Shown piece after piece: positions 49,454 through 60,344 of a DNA stretch of 64,000 nt (position 1 is its first letter; each line of letters begins with the position of its first letter). The position numbers and the translations under genes are program-made. The stretch is taken from positions 44,112,487 to 44,176,486 of the forward strand of contig NC_079205.1 of NCBI RefSeq assembly GCF_026745355.1, in the 5' to 3' direction. A model generated the notes under the pieces. That model ran no database searches. It worked only from the letters and a program-made list of their open reading frames with translations, and was not told where the DNA came from. Origin of the DNA: Beta vulgaris subsp. vulgaris (taxonomy: Eukaryota; Streptophyta; Magnoliopsida; Caryophyllales; Amaranthaceae).

Positions 49454-50996
49454 TGTAACACCCTGATAATTCTATCTTTCCAAAAATACCTTTTCAATAT
49501 AAAACATAGAGAATTACCAAAGCATCATTGCCCGTGTGAAAACGTATCGGCTTATTCAGAATTTTGCAGCGGAAAGCATATAACTAAACTTCATACTTTA
49601 ATATAACAAATAAATAAGTACTTAAAACCAAACACACTATAAATGTCTATTTCAAACCAAACTTAATATAATATATTCCTACTAAAGTAATAGATATAAC
49701 AATTTGTTACACAAGCTCTCCATTTCCAGATCCCCATGATGCAACATCTGCAAACCTGTAGATGTCAATGTTCTAAAGAATCTGTTCACCAAAATGGATC
49801 ATCACAGGATCAATAAGGCAAAGCCATGATCAACAATCACAAACAAAACACGTAATCAACAAAGCTGAGTACTACATAGTATTACATATCCATTCCTAAC
49901 ATGAAACTAATAAATAATATGCAGTGATAAACAATAATATAACAATATAACATTCTGCATATAACTTCTACAGAACTAAACTTTAATCATCTTTTTATTA
50001 CTTTGATTGGATAGTTATTGGACCGAGTTGTCTTATCTAAACTTTCCTTCACCTAGGAAGACGATATACGGGCGCGACTCCGTATTGCAGAATGATCTGT
50101 GATATCGAGGAACCTTTGAAAAATAGGAATGGTGATTAATCCATTTCCTCGAAAAAGCCATGGGCTACCACCATGTACTCCAACTCCTGATTGTCCAACT
50201 TCAGACGTACCAATCTAAAGTTTATTACTATCCAAGTTACACTTTACGTGATTTACACTTTATTACTTGTTATGACACACACAAGTAACACAGAAATATC
50301 AAATCAAACATTCACAACCAAACTTTTCTTTTATCTTAGGATTTAATAAGTGATCATATAACTTACAATCCCAGATTACTTCCTTTAGTTTCAATCTTTC
50401 TTATTTGTTGAACCTGGCCAGCAATCAATCTTACCTTTCAAAGACATAACTTATCAACTTACCAAATAAGGCCCACAGTCCTTATAAAGTAGTGAAAATA
50501 ATATAGTAAGGGGACACATGATTCAATATGATTCAATCTCAATAATATGTTAATTCCCCCATGTGAATTAATAGCTAAAGTTTCCATCCATATGCTTGCA
50601 TCAATATTCCATACAAACATGATAATCCTTAACATATAATCAACATGTTTGCACACAAGCATAAAACATGTAAAATCTAATCATAATACAAAAAAAACAT
50701 ATGAACTTACAAAGTTCCTATACATGATACTACAATTTTTCCTTCTTAAATCATGATACTATATCACATAACACATAGGTATATATGTACCTTGTGTAAA
50801 CAAACTGATAGACCACCTATAATCACTTTAAAAGTCACTTACTGAATAATCTCCGCATAAAACAACCAATATAATTCAAAGTCAATACTCTAAATAAAAT
50901 CCAGCAACTTTAAAATTTTAAAACTCTCTTTAAACATACTTACACATGCTTAAATTCAAAATTTAAATCAATTTTATAGTTTATAACACTAGTAGA

Positions 50997-51745
50997 ATAA
51001 ATGCTATTTGCTGCGGTGATATTGCTGCGGTTTTACCTATACGCAGCAATATAATACACAAAAAAAAAAAGGAAAAACATAAAATAACAATATTGCTGCG
51101 GTTCCCGCCCAAAACCGCAGCAATATTGTTCAACGGAAAATTTTTGAAAAAAGTTTGACTTTTTTACTAAACATATTGCTGCGGTTTCTGACAAAAACCG
51201 CAACAATATATTAAAAAATAATATTTTAATACCTTTATTAATTTCATAAGAATATTGTTGCGGTTTTCTTTTAAGAAAACGCAACAATAGGTTTTTTTTT
51301 TTTATAAAAGAAGAGGCGTGAGTCGCGTGACCCAAAATTAGGTTTTCTTTAATCTACTTGAACACTACCCAGCCGTTCTTCTCCCTCACTCTCCTCTTCC
51401 TCTCTCATCCCAACCTCTCATCCTTCTCCAAACAAAAAAAACCCTCCGTCAGCCATCCTTCTCTAAATAAAAAAACTCCTGTGATGCTCGTTCCTCTTCG
51501 GCGGTTGTGATGTTCGTTCGTCGGCGGTTGTGATGCTCCTTTCGTCGTTCAGTTCGCTGCTCCTTTCGTCGCTCAGTTCGCTGCTCCCTTCGTCGGTTTT
51601 TCCTGCTCGGTTCGTCGGTTTTCCCTACTCCATTTGTCGCTCAGTTCTTCATCTCTTCGTCGTCCGTTCGTCGCTCAGTTCATCGTCCGTTCTGCCACCG
51701 CTTATTTTTTTATCGTGCCACTGTCCTCGGCTATGAGGGTTGACA
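50997..51745 (+). mobile_element. CACTA-type terminus with sub-terminal palindromes
   Basis: Starts CACTAGTAGAATAAATGC, the terminus of CACTA (CMC) transposons. It continues with at least four hairpin-forming copies of ATTGCTGCGGTT and its complement (51018-51060, 51090-51130, 51174-51212, 51252-51290). These are typical sub-terminal transposase-binding arrays. From 51340 the sequence changes to a CT-rich, leader-like region with TTCGTCG repeats. The 3' terminus is not visible and the element looks truncated or composite. Confidence 0.55.
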
Positions 51746-51840
51746 GTGGTGATGATTTTCCAATATTTAATATGCTACTATGATTTTCCAATATTTAACA
51801 CCCTACTATGATTTTCCAATATTTAACACCCTAAAAATTT
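51745..51840 (+). repeat. Short tandem repeat, about 30 bp
   Basis: GATTTTCCAATATTTAA occurs three times within about 85 bases, joined by CACCCTACTAT-like spacers. The matching part of LTR copy B (about 53330) has it once, so copy A has expanded locally. Confidence 0.75.
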
Positions 51841-52911
51841 ATGCTTTGATAATTAAAAAAACTCAATCTAAATATAATAATCAAATCTGAAATTTTATTC
51901 TTTTAATACATAATATATATAATTAAAAATTCACCATTAAAATAGTAAATTAAAGTTATTAATTATAATTAGTAGTAAAACAATACATAAAAACATGATC
52001 TTTAATCAAAACTTGGGGAGGAAAAAAAGAATTAAATCAACGAATCAAAGAAACAATGAAGGACAAGGCGCCGGAATAGTACAATAGTACCGGCAGCAGT
52101 GGCGCACAAGGAAGGACGGTGGTTGAGGAGGTGTGATGATGTTTCTTGGCAAAGAAGAAAGCGTTATTTGAAGAAGAAGAAAGAAAAATTTGGGAGAAAA
52201 ACAAAATCACGTGGAAGGGGAAGAAAGAGGATGTACCGGCTAAATGATCATACAACTTGCAACCCAAGAATAATTTCTTTTTTAATCCAATCCTTCTTAT
52301 TTGTTGAACCTAACCAACAACCAACTTACCTCTCAAAGGTATAAATTATCAACTTACCAAATAAGGCACACAGTCCTTATAGAGTAGTGAAAATAATAAT
52401 ATAAGGGAACACATGATTCAATCATGATCCAACTGATAAATATATAATTAATTCCCACATGTGAATCAATAAATAAAGTTCCCAACCAACATGCTTGTAT
52501 CAATATTCCATACAAACATGATATTAATCTCATAATTAAATTTCATACTTAACATGCTGCACGGAGGCATAAAACATTGTAAAATCAAACATTCAACAAT
52601 CATATATGAACTCACAAAGTTCCTATACATGATACCACATAACTTTCATTCCTAAAAACATGATACTACATCAAATAACACATAGGTATGTACGTACCTT
52701 GTGTAGACAAATTGATAGACCACTTTTAATCAACTTTAGAAGTCGCCTACAGAGAAATCTCCGCCTAAAACAACCAATAGAATTTATAATCAATACTCCA
52801 AATAAATTCCAGCAACTTTAAGATACTTAAAATTCCCTTTGAAAATATTTAAAAGTTGCTTTTATCATTAAAACTTCAATTACTCATATTCCTTAGCATA
52901 GTACTCCCTCT

Positions 52912-53146
52912 GTTTTTTTTTTATCTTTCTCACTTGGAATCTTGACACTATTCATGCATAGAGAGAATCTTCTCAAATGTTCTCAATTTATATAAGAAAA
53001 AACATAGTCATGTGGGGTCTTGTTTGATTCGTCTCAATTAGTACTTTATTAATATACAATCGTTATAATTTTTACTAATATATAATGAAAGTTACTTAAG
53101 TTTTAAAACGTGCATTGGAAGACGCGCACAGAAAAGTAGGAATGAT

Positions 53147-53178
<32 letters not shown>

Positions 53179-53183
53179 GAGTA
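52912..53183 (+). mobile_element. Stowaway-like MITE inside LTR copy B
   Basis: The element 52914-53181 (268 bp) sits between TA dinucleotides. Ends are CTCCCTCTGTTTTTT and, on the opposite strand, CTCCCTCTTTTTTTT. The right arm has become a long A-run (about 27 A). This fits Stowaway with A/T-tract expansion. Confidence 0.75.
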
Positions 53184-54221
53184 CTACTATACTAGTCATG
53201 AAACCCCATAAAACTCCATTAATATAATAACCTTTCTAAAATTTAGCAACTTATAAATTATTAAACTCTCTTTAAACATACTTAAACATGCTTAAATCCA
53301 TAAGTTAAATCAATTTCATAGTTCATAACATGCTACTATGATTTTTCAATCTTTAACACCCTAAAAAGCCATATTTTGATGATCAAAAATTCAATTTAAA
53401 CATAATAATCAAATATGAATTTTCATTCTTTCCGTACATAATTTATATAATCATAGATTCATCATTAAAACAGTAAATTAAAAACTTCTAATCATATTTA
53501 GTACTAAAACAAAACATATAAACATAATCTTTAATCAAAACTTGAGGAAGAAGAAAAAAATCAAAGCAACACAAGAAAGAAGAAGAAGAGGGACCAAGAA
53601 TCACCGGTCATGAAAGGTGGCAGCAGCAGTCGATGGTGGTGGTCAGCATGAAGTGGTGGTGGTGTTTCTTGTGGAGGAAGAAAGTATTTCTTGAAGAACA
53701 AGAAGAAAGGAAGAAGGAAGAAGGAAGAAGGTGAAAGAAAGAAAAAGCCACGTGAGCGGAGAGGAGAGGAGAGGGAGAGTCGGTTATTATGTGGGAGGAG
53801 GAGAGAGAATTTTTGTTGGGGTAAAATATTTGGGCTTAATGATATCTATAGGCAAACTTTTCTTTTGGGCTTAGGAAAAAGGCGCGCAATTGGATCCTAA
53901 GTAGGATAGAATAATGAATACGATTGATGAATATACTCCTAACATTACTAAAAGTTCCTTTTTCCTAGTCCAGTTAGTATTTGGGTTCCTCAAGCTCATT
54001 TAAAATCCTTTTTCAAATCCAATTTGTATTTCAAATATTTTTCAAAGCATGTCTTAACAAAATATTTTAACTTCCTTAAATCTTTAAAATAATTCCTTTG
54101 ACTTTCAAAATAGTCAACCTTTTAAATAAATAAATAAATTATTTTAAACTAAATTGTATTTAAATATAAATACATATATACTAAAATATATTTATAAAAT
54201 CCATAAATTTACAGGGGATTA

Positions 54222-54433
54222 GAGTTTGTAGGTACTAGGTTTTGAATTCTCCAAAATCATAATTTCAGAGTTTTCAGTTAAAAAGAAATCAACCAACCTC
54301 TTGTTCGGAATCATTGGTCTACTTGACCTACGCGGGGCCTGAGCATGAAGAGAAACGTTTTCTTCAACTCCTTGAAGATTTTCACTGAATAAGATTCAAG
54401 TGGGACGGTAGGAGGTTCACGCGTTGAATACGT
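54222..54433. other. Short spacer between LTR copy B and Copia element 2
   Basis: 212 bp with no gene. One minus-strand frame is open over much of it but resembles nothing I can name; it may belong to the Gypsy remnant that the LTR interrupts. Confidence 0.4.
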
Positions 54434-55806
54434 TGTTGAACCCTAGTTTTGATACTGACAAAGAAACAAAGGGAACAAACTAAGTAGTGAACTAATGAGT
54501 TATTTAAGTGTATGGTGTTTAAGGTATCAATAAAAGGAACTGGGAGAATACGAAGTCAAGGAAGAAGTCAAGAGAGGATTTCAAAGGCTAAGTAAAGAAG
54601 TTTCTATGTTGATACTGAAGCAAGCATTGGATCAAGAAGAATAGAAGCTAGGCGTTTTATTTTCTAGTTCCAATGTAAAGGAACAAAGAAAGAATGGTAA
54701 GGAACAGTGGCAGTTTATTTGAGAATGAGAGTTTGTTCCTTTGTAAGGAACAAACTAAGTGGCACTAAGCGAATATGTTAAAGGAACTTAGTTAATAAAA
54801 GGAACTAGACTTAGGCGTGCAAATATTATAACGGTTAAATTGATATTTGAGTAAGTCATGCCTAAATTATAGGAAGTTAGTTATATCTAATTTTCAAATG
54901 ATAAAATCAGTTTTAAAAAGAAAATCTGTTTAAGAAAAAGATTTTATTTTTCGGAAAATAAGAAAATAAATATCCGGTTGTTAGAAAGATTTTATTTAAA
55001 AGATATTATTTTCTTAAAGATTAAAAATTCAGTTTTTAAGATAAAAAGAGTTTTTATAAAACAGATTTTCGGATAAAGCTGAAGGAACTCCTATTACTTA
55101 GGAGTAATGGCTGAAAAATATCCATGATCATTTGTAGTTCATGGGATCATGGGACATGATGTGAAACGTGTTCCTTAGGGGAAGGAACATCATGGGTTAA
55201 TGGACTAAAACATGTACTCGAGTTTTAATCCCACGTTCTTCATGATTTACACTATAAATATAGAAGTCTAGATAAGTTCCAAAGTGTGTCTGACTAAGTA
55301 ATTAAGTGAGTTTAACTAATTAAGTGTCAGTGCCTTCATTCTCTCATAATAGCCATTTGTTCTTTGCCTTCTTACTCTAATTCCACTAAGCTTATTTCGA
55401 TCAATTGTATTTTGGTTTTTGGGTAAGGGAACTTTGAGTGAAGTTCTGTAAGAGAGAGGCTTTGAGTGAAGCTTGTATGAGTGAGAAAACTTCGAGTGAA
55501 GTTGAGAGGAACTGTTGTTAAGGGAACAGTGGTTCAGGAACTTGGGTTTAGGAACTCAAGGTGTGGCTCGAGTTAGAATTAGTTTGTAACAAAGTTGTTT
55601 GGCCTAATTAGTGAAAGTGTTGAGTTTAAGATCCCTAATGGTCGAGGTTGTTTTTTCTTATTGGGCCCAAGAAGTTTTTCCTCGTAAAAATCCCTTGTGT
55701 TCCTTTAGCTTGTTTATTCGTTTAAGTTTTAATTTCCGCAAAAAGTTACGTTTATTTCTACACCTACAATTCACCCCCCTCTTGTAGTGTTCCTAGGGAA
55801 ATAACA
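54434..55806 (+). repeat. 5' LTR of Copia element 2
   Basis: 1373 bp, TG..CA ends, with ACTATAAATATAGAAG near 55250 as a likely TATA region. The matching 3' LTR is not in the window, so its age cannot be judged. Confidence 0.85.
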
Positions 55807-55808
55807 AT

Positions 55809-55820
55809 TGGTATCAGAGC
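55809..55820 (+). other. Primer binding site of Copia element 2
   Basis: TGGTATCAGAGC, complementary to initiator tRNA-Met, two bases after the LTR end, as in element 1. Confidence 0.9.
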
Positions 55821-58800
55821 TAGAACTCACGTAATATAGGAAACCCTATTGAGAAAAAGATCCAAGGAACAATGAATACCACCGAGAAACTTGAAGAAGG
55901 TTATTTCACTCAAAGGCCTCCTATGTTCAATGGGAAGTACTACAACTATTGGAAGAACCGCATGGAGATATTCATCAAAGCTGAAAACTATCAGGTATGG
56001 AGAGTCATTGAAGTTGGTGATTTCGAAGTCACAACTACAAATGACAAAAATGAGGTAACTCTTAAACCCCTCTCTGATTATGACAAATCTGATTTTGAAA
56101 AATGGAAGTAAATGCCATGGCTATTAAACTCTTGCATTGTGGACTTGGACCCCATGAACATAATAGGATCATGGGATGCAAATCCGCAAAGCAAATATGG
56201 GATTTACTAGAAGTAACCCATGAAGGATCTAATGAAGTTAAAAGATCGAAAATTGATTTACTTATGAATCAATATGAATTGTTCTGCATGAAATCTAAGG
56301 AAAGCATCCGAGACATGTTTACTAGTTTTACTAACATTATTAATGAGTTGGTTCTCTTGGAAAGTTTATTTCATCTGAGGAACAGGTTCGAAAGGTTCTT
56401 AAGAGTCTTCCTAAGGACAGATGGATGGCTAAATACTGTCTTCAAGAAACAAAAGACTTCACTAAGTTCAACTTAGAACAGCTGGCAGGGTCACTTATGA
56501 CTCATGAGCTTCACCTTGATACCGAGTATGGTGAAAGCTCCAAGACAAAATCAATTGCTCTCAAAGCAGATGAAGATGACTCGGATTCAGAAGAAGAAGA
56601 AGCAGCCCTCATGGTTCGAAAATTTCGAAAGATGTACAGGAACATGAAGAATGGAAACTTCAAAGGTAAAACTAAGAAATTTTCTAACAAAGCTGCTTGT
56701 CATAAATGTGGTAGTACAGATCACTTCATCAAGGAATGCCCTCTTTGGGAAAATTACAAAACCAAAGAAAGGAACAAGGAACGCTTTGCTGAAAGGAACA
56801 AAGAATCAAAAGCACCTTTCTCTAAGGCAAATGTGCGCAAAGCTATGATAGCTGCTTGGGAGATTCAGAGACGGAAGAAGAAGAGGAACAACCAACTGAA
56901 GAAACAGCAAACCTTTGCCTCATGGCAAACACTGAAGAAAAGGTTGAGGTAAGTCAACATGGTCTTGAGTCAGACTTAGATGGTAAAACTAGGCCTGAAA
57001 GATATGATCTTCTTTATGATGCAATTCTTGAATGTAGAGATGAAGTGAAAAACGTAAACAAACGGAACAAGCCTTAAAAGTCTGCAAGAACACATAGAAT
57101 GGCTAAGAAAATGAGATAATGTCGAAATAGATTCTTTGATTTATTTGATAAAAACTTAAAAATCAAAGAATGTTATGAAAGTTTGAAAATGAAAATTATC
57201 TAATTAATTTAGAGATTTCACACTTAAAGGAATTTGTCCCTGTTCTAAGTTCCTTTGATATAAGATCAACTCCTTTGAAAGGATACATATCTGAGATTGA
57301 AAAAATGAATAAAGAGAAAAATATTTTAAAGGAACAGATCTGTAATCTTAAGAAGGAACTGGTTGTCGCAAGGAACAGAGGCAAAATCATGAAAGTTCCT
57401 AAGTGGATTGAGAAACCTCAGACCAAGAGGAAGGAAGGTCTTGGTTTTGAAAACTACAAGAAAAGGAACAAGACAAAGAAATATGTTGATCTACCTAGTG
57501 ACAAGTTCTGTATGTATTGTGGCAAGGTAGGTCATTACATAAATCAATGTCAATTAAAATCTGAAATGATTGGGAAAAACGTGACAATAAGTAAGAAATG
57601 GGTTGTCAAAACAAATCCTAGTCAAGAACAGGAACCCACGAAAGAGGGGTTCCTTCAACTAACAACAGTTGATTTTTGCAGGTTGGAGTGAGGGTAACAA
57701 CCTTGGTATCTCGATAGTGGTTGTTCCAAGCACATGACAGGAGACAAAACAAGTTTCTCTCACTCACAACCTATGAAGGTGGAAGTGTAACATTGGTATA
57801 ATAAGAAAGGTAACATAGTTGCTAGGGTAAGGTCGGTAAGTCACCACTACACTCCATTGAAAATGTATTTTTAGTTGAAGGTCTAAAACACAATCTATTT
57901 AGCATTTCTCAATTCTGTGACAAAGGAAATACTGTAAAATTTGATAAAGAAAAATGCTTGATCATCAACATTAAAACTAAGAAGGTTATCTTGGAAGGAA
58001 CAAGGAAAGGGAACACATACATTGTGGATCTAGACCTTGTTCCTCAAATCAATTTAACTTGTCTTAGTGTTATTGAAGATGAGTCACTTCTATGGCACAA
58101 CGTCTAGGACATGCTAGCTTTTCATTACTTGAGAAACTTATATCAAAAGACCTTGTTTTAGGATTACCATCCATAAAATTTCATATTGATCAAGTTTGTG
58201 ATGCATGTGCACGAGGTAAGCAAGTAAGATCCTCTTTCAAATCTAAAACGATAGTAAGTACCACTAAACCATTAGAGTTAATCCATATGGACTTATGTGG
58301 ACCCATGAGAATTCAAAGCAGAAGTGGAAAGAGGTATGTACTTGTGATTGTAGATGACTACTCTAGGTATACTTGGGTTATTTTTCTTAAAGATGAAACT
58401 TATGATGAGTTCCTTGTCTTTGCTAAAAGAGTTCAAAACTTAAGTGGTCATAAAATAATGCACATCAGATCAGATCATGACAAAGAATTCGAAAATTATA
58501 AATTTGATGACTTAAGCAGAGATAATGGCCTAGATCATAATTTTTCTGCCCCTAGAACACCACAACAAAATGGTGTTGTAGAAAGGAAAAATAGAACTTT
58601 GGAGGAAATGTCTAGAACCATGTTAATTGCTAGTGAACTTCCAAGGAACTTTTGGGCTGAAGCTGTTAATACTGCTTGTCACATAATTAATCGTGCCATG
58701 ATGAGACCTATCATTAAAAACTCCTTATGAACTTTATTGGAAAGAAACCAAACATCACCTATTTTAGAACATTTGGCTGCAAATGTTATGTGCATAATAA

Positions 58801-59294
58801 TGGAAAAGATAATCTTGGAAAATTTGATGCAAGGAGTGATGAAGCAACATTTTTAGGATACTCCTCACATAGTAAAGCATATAGAGTATATAACAAGAAA
58901 ACTATGTGTGTTGAAGAAAGCATTCACGTAATCTTTGATGAATCTGACAAACATAATCCAAGCATACAGGTTGATGACTATGAGATAGGGTTAGCACAAC
59001 CAAGTTCAAGGAACGCAGATTCACAAGAAGAAGAAGTGAAAGAGGAAAGGAACAAGGAATTTGAAAATAATGACATCAATGATGTTACTGTTCCTCAAGG
59101 AGGAGAAGATGCTCCTGTTCCTCAAAATGAAGGAACTGAGTCCACGAGGCTAACAGAGGAACAACTGAGCAAAGTTCCTCATCTACTCAAGGAACTCATG
59201 AGGAACAACATGTTCCTATAAGAGAGTTTCAACCAAAACCTTGGAGATTACAAAAATCACATCCTGTGGAACTCATAATCAGCGACATATCCAA

Positions 59295-59399
59295 GGAAAA
59301 ATTGATTTTATCAGTCCCAACTATGGGCACCCTGATAAAAACAGTCCCAACTTTTGTTTTTTATTGTTCAGTCCCAACTTTTGGGGGTATTTTACAATA
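59295..59399 (+). repeat. Left terminal inverted repeat of the 1050-bp element
   Basis: 105 bp pairing with 60240-60344. It holds three direct copies of CAGTCCCAAC at about 59312, 59343 and 59369. Confidence 0.88.
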
Positions 59400-60239
59400 C
59401 CAGTCCCAGCAGGTTTCTAACCTGCTGTAACAGGTAAACTTGCCAAAAAAAACAATTCCTTTTTTTTTCTATCTTCTTCTTCCTCTTTCCTCTCTCCTCT
59501 CTTCACTGCTCCCCCCACCTCTCTTCACTGCTCCCCCCACCCTAAAACCCAGCCCCCAGCTCACCACCCACCACCAACCCGACCCACCAGCCCACTAGCT
59601 CCCTCCGCCGAAACCACAACACAGTCCACCAGCTCCCTCCCCGCAGCCACCACCCTCCCCACCCTGCAGTCCCCCCCTGCAACTGCCGCACCCCTCCCCT
59701 TCCCCACCCCCGCAGCCCCTCCCCTTCCCTACAACTACCGCAGCACCCCACCCCCTTTCCCCACACCCCGCAGCCCCTCCCTTCTTCTGCAACCGCCGCA
59801 CAACCCCCTCCCCTTCCCTTCTCCTCCCCTCCCCTTCCCCCACAAACGTCGCTAAACCCCCTCCCCTCCCCTTCCCCCGCAAACGTCGTTAAACCCCCTC
59901 CCCTTCCATTCCCCGCAAAAGCCGCAAACACCCTCTGAAATGCCAAAAAAACCGACTATGCGCGAAGGGACGGGGGGGGAGGGGGTTACGCGACCGGCGG
60001 GAAGAGGAGGGGACGGCGCGACTGGCGGGGAGGGGAGAGGTTGCTGGTGGTGGGGCTGGGGTTGTTAAGGGTGGTGGGTTAGGGAGAGAGAGAGGTGTTA
60101 GAGCAGGGGAGGGAGGTGGTAAGGGAGGGGGAAGGGGAGGAAGGAGAGAGAAAGATAAGTTAAAATAGTAAAAAAAAAAAAGTAAAAATTGTTGAAAAAA
60201 ATTGACCTCTTCAACCGGTTACTGGTTAACCTGGACCAT

Positions 60240-60344
60240 TATTGTAAAATACCCCCAAAAGTTGGGACTGAACAATAAAAAACAAAAGTTGGGACTGTTT
60301 TTATCAGGGCTCCCATAGTTGGGACTGATAAAATCAATTTTTCC
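60240..60344 (-). repeat. Right terminal inverted repeat of the 1050-bp element
   Basis: Inverted copy of 59295-59399 with GTTGGGACTG three times. It is followed by the target duplication CATATCCAA. Confidence 0.88.

Larger units (their letters stand above)
49454..54221 (+). repeat. Rearranged tandem copies of a long LTR with nested insertions
   Basis: Begins TGTAACACCCTGATAATTC, an LTR start common in plant Gypsy elements, and ends in ACAGGGGATTA. Two overlapping copies are present. Copy A runs 49454-50996 and resumes at about 51750-52200. Copy B (about 52241-54221) repeats the segment from TGATCATA-AACTT onwards (50352 matches 52245). A CACTA-like terminus (50997) interrupts copy A and a Stowaway MITE (52914-53181) interrupts copy B. 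The intact LTR would be near 2.6 kb. No coding region joins the copies, so they probably arose by unequal recombination or are two solo LTR pieces. Confidence 0.65.

Noticed and set aside
59542..59946. Long minus-strand Gly/Arg-rich open frames
   Set aside because: They are by-products of the C-rich interior of the 1050-bp element: two overlapping frames are open together, with repetitive low-complexity content and no domain.
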